Assembly (NCBI GenBank): GCA_937928665.1
Contig: CALFVM010000016.1
Span: forward strand, 1 to 10,311
Source: an uncultured Candidatus Methylacidiphilales bacterium
GTDB taxonomy: Bacteria > Verrucomicrobiota > Verrucomicrobiia > Methylacidiphilales > CALFVM01
Direction: 5' to 3'
DNA length: 10,311 nt
Within the stretch, counting starts at the first letter, position 1. Each line of letters begins with the position of its first letter. The notes beneath the pieces are model-generated. The model was given only the letters and a program-made list of their open reading frames with translations, was not told where the DNA came from and did not search any database. Positions 6,737 to 10,311 of the stretch are shown here, piece by piece. The position numbers were made by a program, and so were the translations under genes.

Positions 6737-6756
6737 GGCCCGTAGTGGGGCGGGCC
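6737..6756 (+). other. Hairpin just past infB, without a T tract
   Basis: GGCCCG (6737-6742) pairs with CGGGCC (6751-6756) around an eight-base loop, starting nine bases after the infB stop. No run of T follows, so it is not a standard intrinsic terminator. It might stabilise the mRNA 3' end or assist Rho-dependent ending. In such G+C-rich sequence it may also be chance. Confidence 0.3.
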
Positions 6757-6847
6757 GTCGGGTCCGGGTGAGCCGGATGTCAGGAAATTGAGGCAAGTTT
6801 CCGCTTGTCCCCACGGGATCGTTTGGCGCATTCTTTTGAGTCCGATT

Positions 6848-6862
6848 GTTTCAAATTCAAAC
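6848..6862. promoter_or_regulatory. Imperfect palindrome, candidate operator of the ABC importer operon
   Basis: GTTTCAAATTCAAAC is an odd-centred 15-base inverted repeat with six of seven positions pairing (the C/C pair fails), centred at 6855. It lies 33 bases before the ATPase start, in a locally A+T-rich patch of the 167-base gap after infB. Position and form suit a repressor site for a sugar-uptake operon. A match of this quality could also arise by chance in a gap this long. I found no convincing -35/-10 pair in the same gap. Confidence 0.25.
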
Positions 6863-6895
6863 GAACTCCGCCTCAACCTTTTGCCCCGGAATCTC

Positions 6896-8046
<1,151 letters not shown>

Positions 8047-8047
<1 letters not shown>

Positions 8048-8910
8048 TGCACCCGTTTTTTGCATTTGTCATCCTCTCCGGCACCCTTTTTTTGTTGGGC
8101 GGTTGCGGAGATCAATCGCACCTGAACCGTAGCCCCTCTGCCTTGCTGAAGTCCGGTGCCGAGATGGCGTCGCGCTTCGCCTTTTACGAGGCTGAAGAAA
8201 AATTACGCGCGGCCCGGGAGGCATTTCCCCCCGGATCGGAGGGATGGCAGGAGGCCTCTTATCTTTTAGCGGTATCGCTGCGTCACCAGACTCCCATCAC
8301 CGCACGGAAGATTGGCGAAGCCCGGGAGACGTTGGAAGGTTTGTTGGAGAGGGTCCCTGATTCCGCCTTAGCGCCGGAGGCATTGATGTTGTTGGCCCGG
8401 ATGGATGAACTCCGGAATTTCCCCGGAGATCCGACCGATGTGGAGGCGGCCGCAGCGCGTTACCGGCTCCTGCTTGAGCAGTTCCCGGAATCCGATTTGG
8501 CCGACCTGGCGGTGCTCCGTCTGGCTGCCCAGGGGACCCTCGACCCCGCAAACATGGAGGCTGCCCGATCTTCCGTGGCGATGATCGAAGAGCGAATTGC
8601 GGCCCGACCGAATTCACCATACCTGTGGCCAATGTGGGAATTTGTGGCCTCGACGCATCTGTTGCTCTTCAAAGACAACTCGGCAGCGCTACGGGCCATG
8701 ATTGAAGCGGACAAACATTCGCGTTTGAACGAAGGCCGGCGGGGCAATCTGTTTTGGAACATCGCGGTTTTGGCGGAGGAGACGGGCGATCGGGCGACTG
8801 CCAAGGCCTACTACCGACGTTTGTTCGAGCGAGCGAAGCGGAGTCCGCTGAATACAGAAGCGAAGTTACGGCTAGAGGCTTTGGAGGCTGCAGACGGGGG
8901 GCAGGGATGA
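8047..8910 (+). CDS. TPR-containing lipoprotein in an ABC importer operon
   Basis: The 287-residue product starts with a short lipoprotein signal: hydrophobic residues 4-17 and the lipobox LGGC with Cys20 at the cleavage site, followed by GDQS. Asp22 at position +3 is not the +2 Asp of the inner-membrane retention rule, so by E. coli logic it could go to the outer membrane; that rule may not hold here. The mature part is helical with TPR-like pairs near 35-60, 66-103 (including ARETLEGLLERVPDSALAPEALMLLARMDEL), 134-160, 205-225 and 233-265 (GNLFWNIAVLAEETGDRATAKAYYRRLFERA). No enzyme motif is visible. It overlaps the ATPase gene by one base and the binding-protein gene by four (ATGA), so all three are probably made together. 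A scaffold or docking role for the transporter is an inference; I do not recognise a named family. Confidence 0.8.
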
Positions 8911-10311
8911 ACACAGCAGAGAAGAAAGAGCGCCCCTATTATTTGAGCGGCAACATGATCGCAATTGCGATTCTACTCGGAGCTTATATTTTCAGTGCCA
9001 TCCGGTTTTTTGGCATTGCCTACCAGAACCGGACGACCGAATCGGGGGAGGAGGAGGGAGGAAAGCGGGTTATTCGGGTGACGCACTGGCAATTGGAGCC
9101 TGGTTTTCGGGAGGCGATGGATTGGGTGATTGATCAGTACAATGCCCTGCCGCACGTCAAGGAAGCGGGAGTCGAGGTGCGTCAACTCCCGATCACTGAG
9201 CGGGTTTATAACCAGTTCATGAACGTCCACTTGATCAGCGGCACGGCACCGGACATCGCGGCCAAGGGTCAAACCCGCTTGATTCAGGGGACCGGGACCG
9301 CTCGTTTTTTCACGCCACTGAGCAGTTATGTGAATCGTCCGAATCCCTACAACGCAGAGGCTTACCTACCGGATCATTTGGACGAAACGACGCGCCGCGT
9401 GCTGACTGGGGGCGCGTGGGCGGATTCTTTTCTGGATGGAATGGAAGGTGGATTTGACACCGATTTACAGGACTATTACGCCGTGCCGGTGAGCGTGTGG
9501 GGCGGGCTCCGAATCTTCTACAACGTGGATTTGCTCAAGCGCGTCAAGGCGTTTGCTCTCGAAGCCGTGACAAGCGAACCCCAGCCGGATTGGGTTCGGA
9601 GTTGTTGGCTCCGGGGAGGTGGGGAGGCGATCGAAGGCTATCTGCCGGACAGTGCCGGGTTTCGGCAATGGTTGGCCGGTGATTCTGTGCCGGAGACGCT
9701 GGGACAACTTCTGTTCTATTGCACGGCGGTGGAGGCCTACGCGAAGACGATGGGATTCCCGACCCTGGTTCCGATCTCCGGAAGTAACTATGGGCCGGGT
9801 GATTTGGCTCAGATTTATTTCAGGCCTTGGACCAAGCACTGGAAGAAGAAACTGGACTGGGACCGGGACCTGTTTGTGAACGATCACGAGACTTTTGCCG
9901 GATGGCAGTTGGGCTTCTGGTCGATGCGCGACAAGCCTATGCAGGAGTACTTTAACTTCGCCAAGATTGTCACTGGCTTTTTCCCGCGGGGTTATGTCGG
10001 ACTGGATCGTGAACAGGCCCAGCGTCGGTTTGTCAGCGGGCGAGCGGCGATGATTTCTTCGGGGGCGTGGGATGCCGGTGCTATCTTCAGTTCGATCAGA
10101 AATCGGAAGGACGGCGGTTTCCCCATCATCATCAGTCCGCCACCCTACCCGGCTGCGGACGAACGTTGGCACTCCTTCATTCCGATGGCACCATCTGAGG
10201 CGAACTTTACAACCGGGGTGCCCTTTGCCATCAACCGGGCGAGTCCGAATTTCAACTGGTCACTGGATTTCCTTCGCTTCCTTTCCAGCATGCCGGTGAA
10301 TGAGGAGTTTA
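8907..10311 (+). CDS. Family 1 extracellular solute-binding protein with N-terminal membrane anchor (3' end outside window)
   Basis: The frame opens at ATG 8907 and stays open to the right edge, giving 468 residues with no stop. It resembles SBP family 1, which captures sugars or other small molecules for CUT1 ABC importers. SBP-like features are a first strand after residue 53 (RVIRVTHWQLEPG), the loop SGTAPDIAAKGQ (111-122), YAVPVSVWGGLRIFYNVDLL (191-210, the Y-x-x-P then F-Y-N pattern), FVSGRAAMISSGAWDAG (375-391) and GVPFAINR near 437. Instead of a cleavable signal or a lipobox, residues about 17-38 form one hydrophobic span after MNTAEKKERP, with no good cleavage site, so it is probably anchored in the inner membrane facing the periplasm. 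It overlaps the TPR lipoprotein stop (ATGA). The protein may continue as a normal SBP or as a fusion to a permease; the window cannot say. Confidence 0.85.
   Translation, partial: MNTAEKKERPYYLSGNMIAIAILLGAYIFSAIRFFGIAYQNRTTESGEEEGGKRVIRVTHWQLEPGFREAMDWVIDQYNALPHVKEAGVEVRQLPITERVYNQFMNVHLISGTAPDIAAKGQTRLIQGTGTARFFTPLSSYVNRPNPYNAEAYLPDHLDETTRRVLTGGAWADSFLDGMEGGFDTDLQDYYAVPVSVWGGLRIFYNVDLLKRVKAFALEAVTSEPQPDWVRSCWLRGGGEAIEGYLPDSAGFRQWLAGDSVPETLGQLLFYCTAVEAYAKTMGFPTLVPISGSNYGPGDLAQIYFRPWTKHWKKKLDWDRDLFVNDHETFAGWQLGFWSMRDKPMQEYFNFAKIVTGFFPRGYVGLDREQAQRRFVSGRAAMISSGAWDAGAIFSSIRNRKDGGFPIIISPPPYPAADERWHSFIPMAPSEANFTTGVPFAINRASPNFNWSLDFLRFLSSMPVNEEF

Noticed and set aside
6788..6895. TTG start that would lengthen the ABC ATPase by 36 residues
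   Set aside because: The extra residues do not resemble the family, whose normal start matches the ATG at 6896.
9465..10172. Open frame on the - strand (235 residues) opposite the solute-binding protein
   Set aside because: The + strand frame has clear binding-protein motifs throughout; the - strand translation shows none.

Overview
The window is a gene-dense, G+C-rich stretch with every gene on the + strand. BamD-like and LptE-like genes show a Gram-negative (two-membrane) bacterium. Protein style (the WRPGEGW start of the BamD-like protein, the NusA-IF2 pair, TPR-rich envelope proteins, a HExxH membrane protein) suggests Verrucomicrobiota or a close PVC relative. That placement is an inference, not proof.

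Region 1 (2-166) is the 3' end of a coiled-coil protein, possibly an ABC-F ATPase. Region 2 (about 198-3139) is a compact cluster: a BamD-like TPR protein, an LptE-like lipoprotein, a polytopic membrane protein with HESTH (M50-like), and a lone PTS EIIA of the fructose/PtsN type. The last two overlap by ATGA. The first two serve outer-membrane protein and LPS assembly, so this looks like an envelope operon with an attached regulatory pair.

Region 3 (3140-6728) holds nusA and infB. The nusA leader carries a candidate promoter, a strong intrinsic-terminator hairpin with a T tract, and a second hairpin. Terminator and start codon are about 70 bases apart, so the hairpin either closes the upstream operon or attenuates nusA-infB. 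The same promoter-like spacing (TTGACC, 16 bases, TAACYT) occurs just upstream of the BamD-like gene, where it would give an almost leaderless mRNA.

Region 4 (6896-10311, running off the end) is a second transcription unit: a UgpC/MsmK-type ABC ATPase, a TPR lipoprotein, and a solute-binding protein held by an uncleaved N-terminal membrane anchor. The three genes overlap by one to four bases, so they are probably translationally coupled. They look like the start of a carbohydrate importer operon with an extra periplasmic TPR lipoprotein; the permeases should lie downstream of the window.

Most of the window is well-known biology. The parts worth a second look are the nusA leader hairpin, the paired promoter motif, the HExxH-EIIA pair, and the ABC importer with a TPR lipoprotein and an anchored binding protein.
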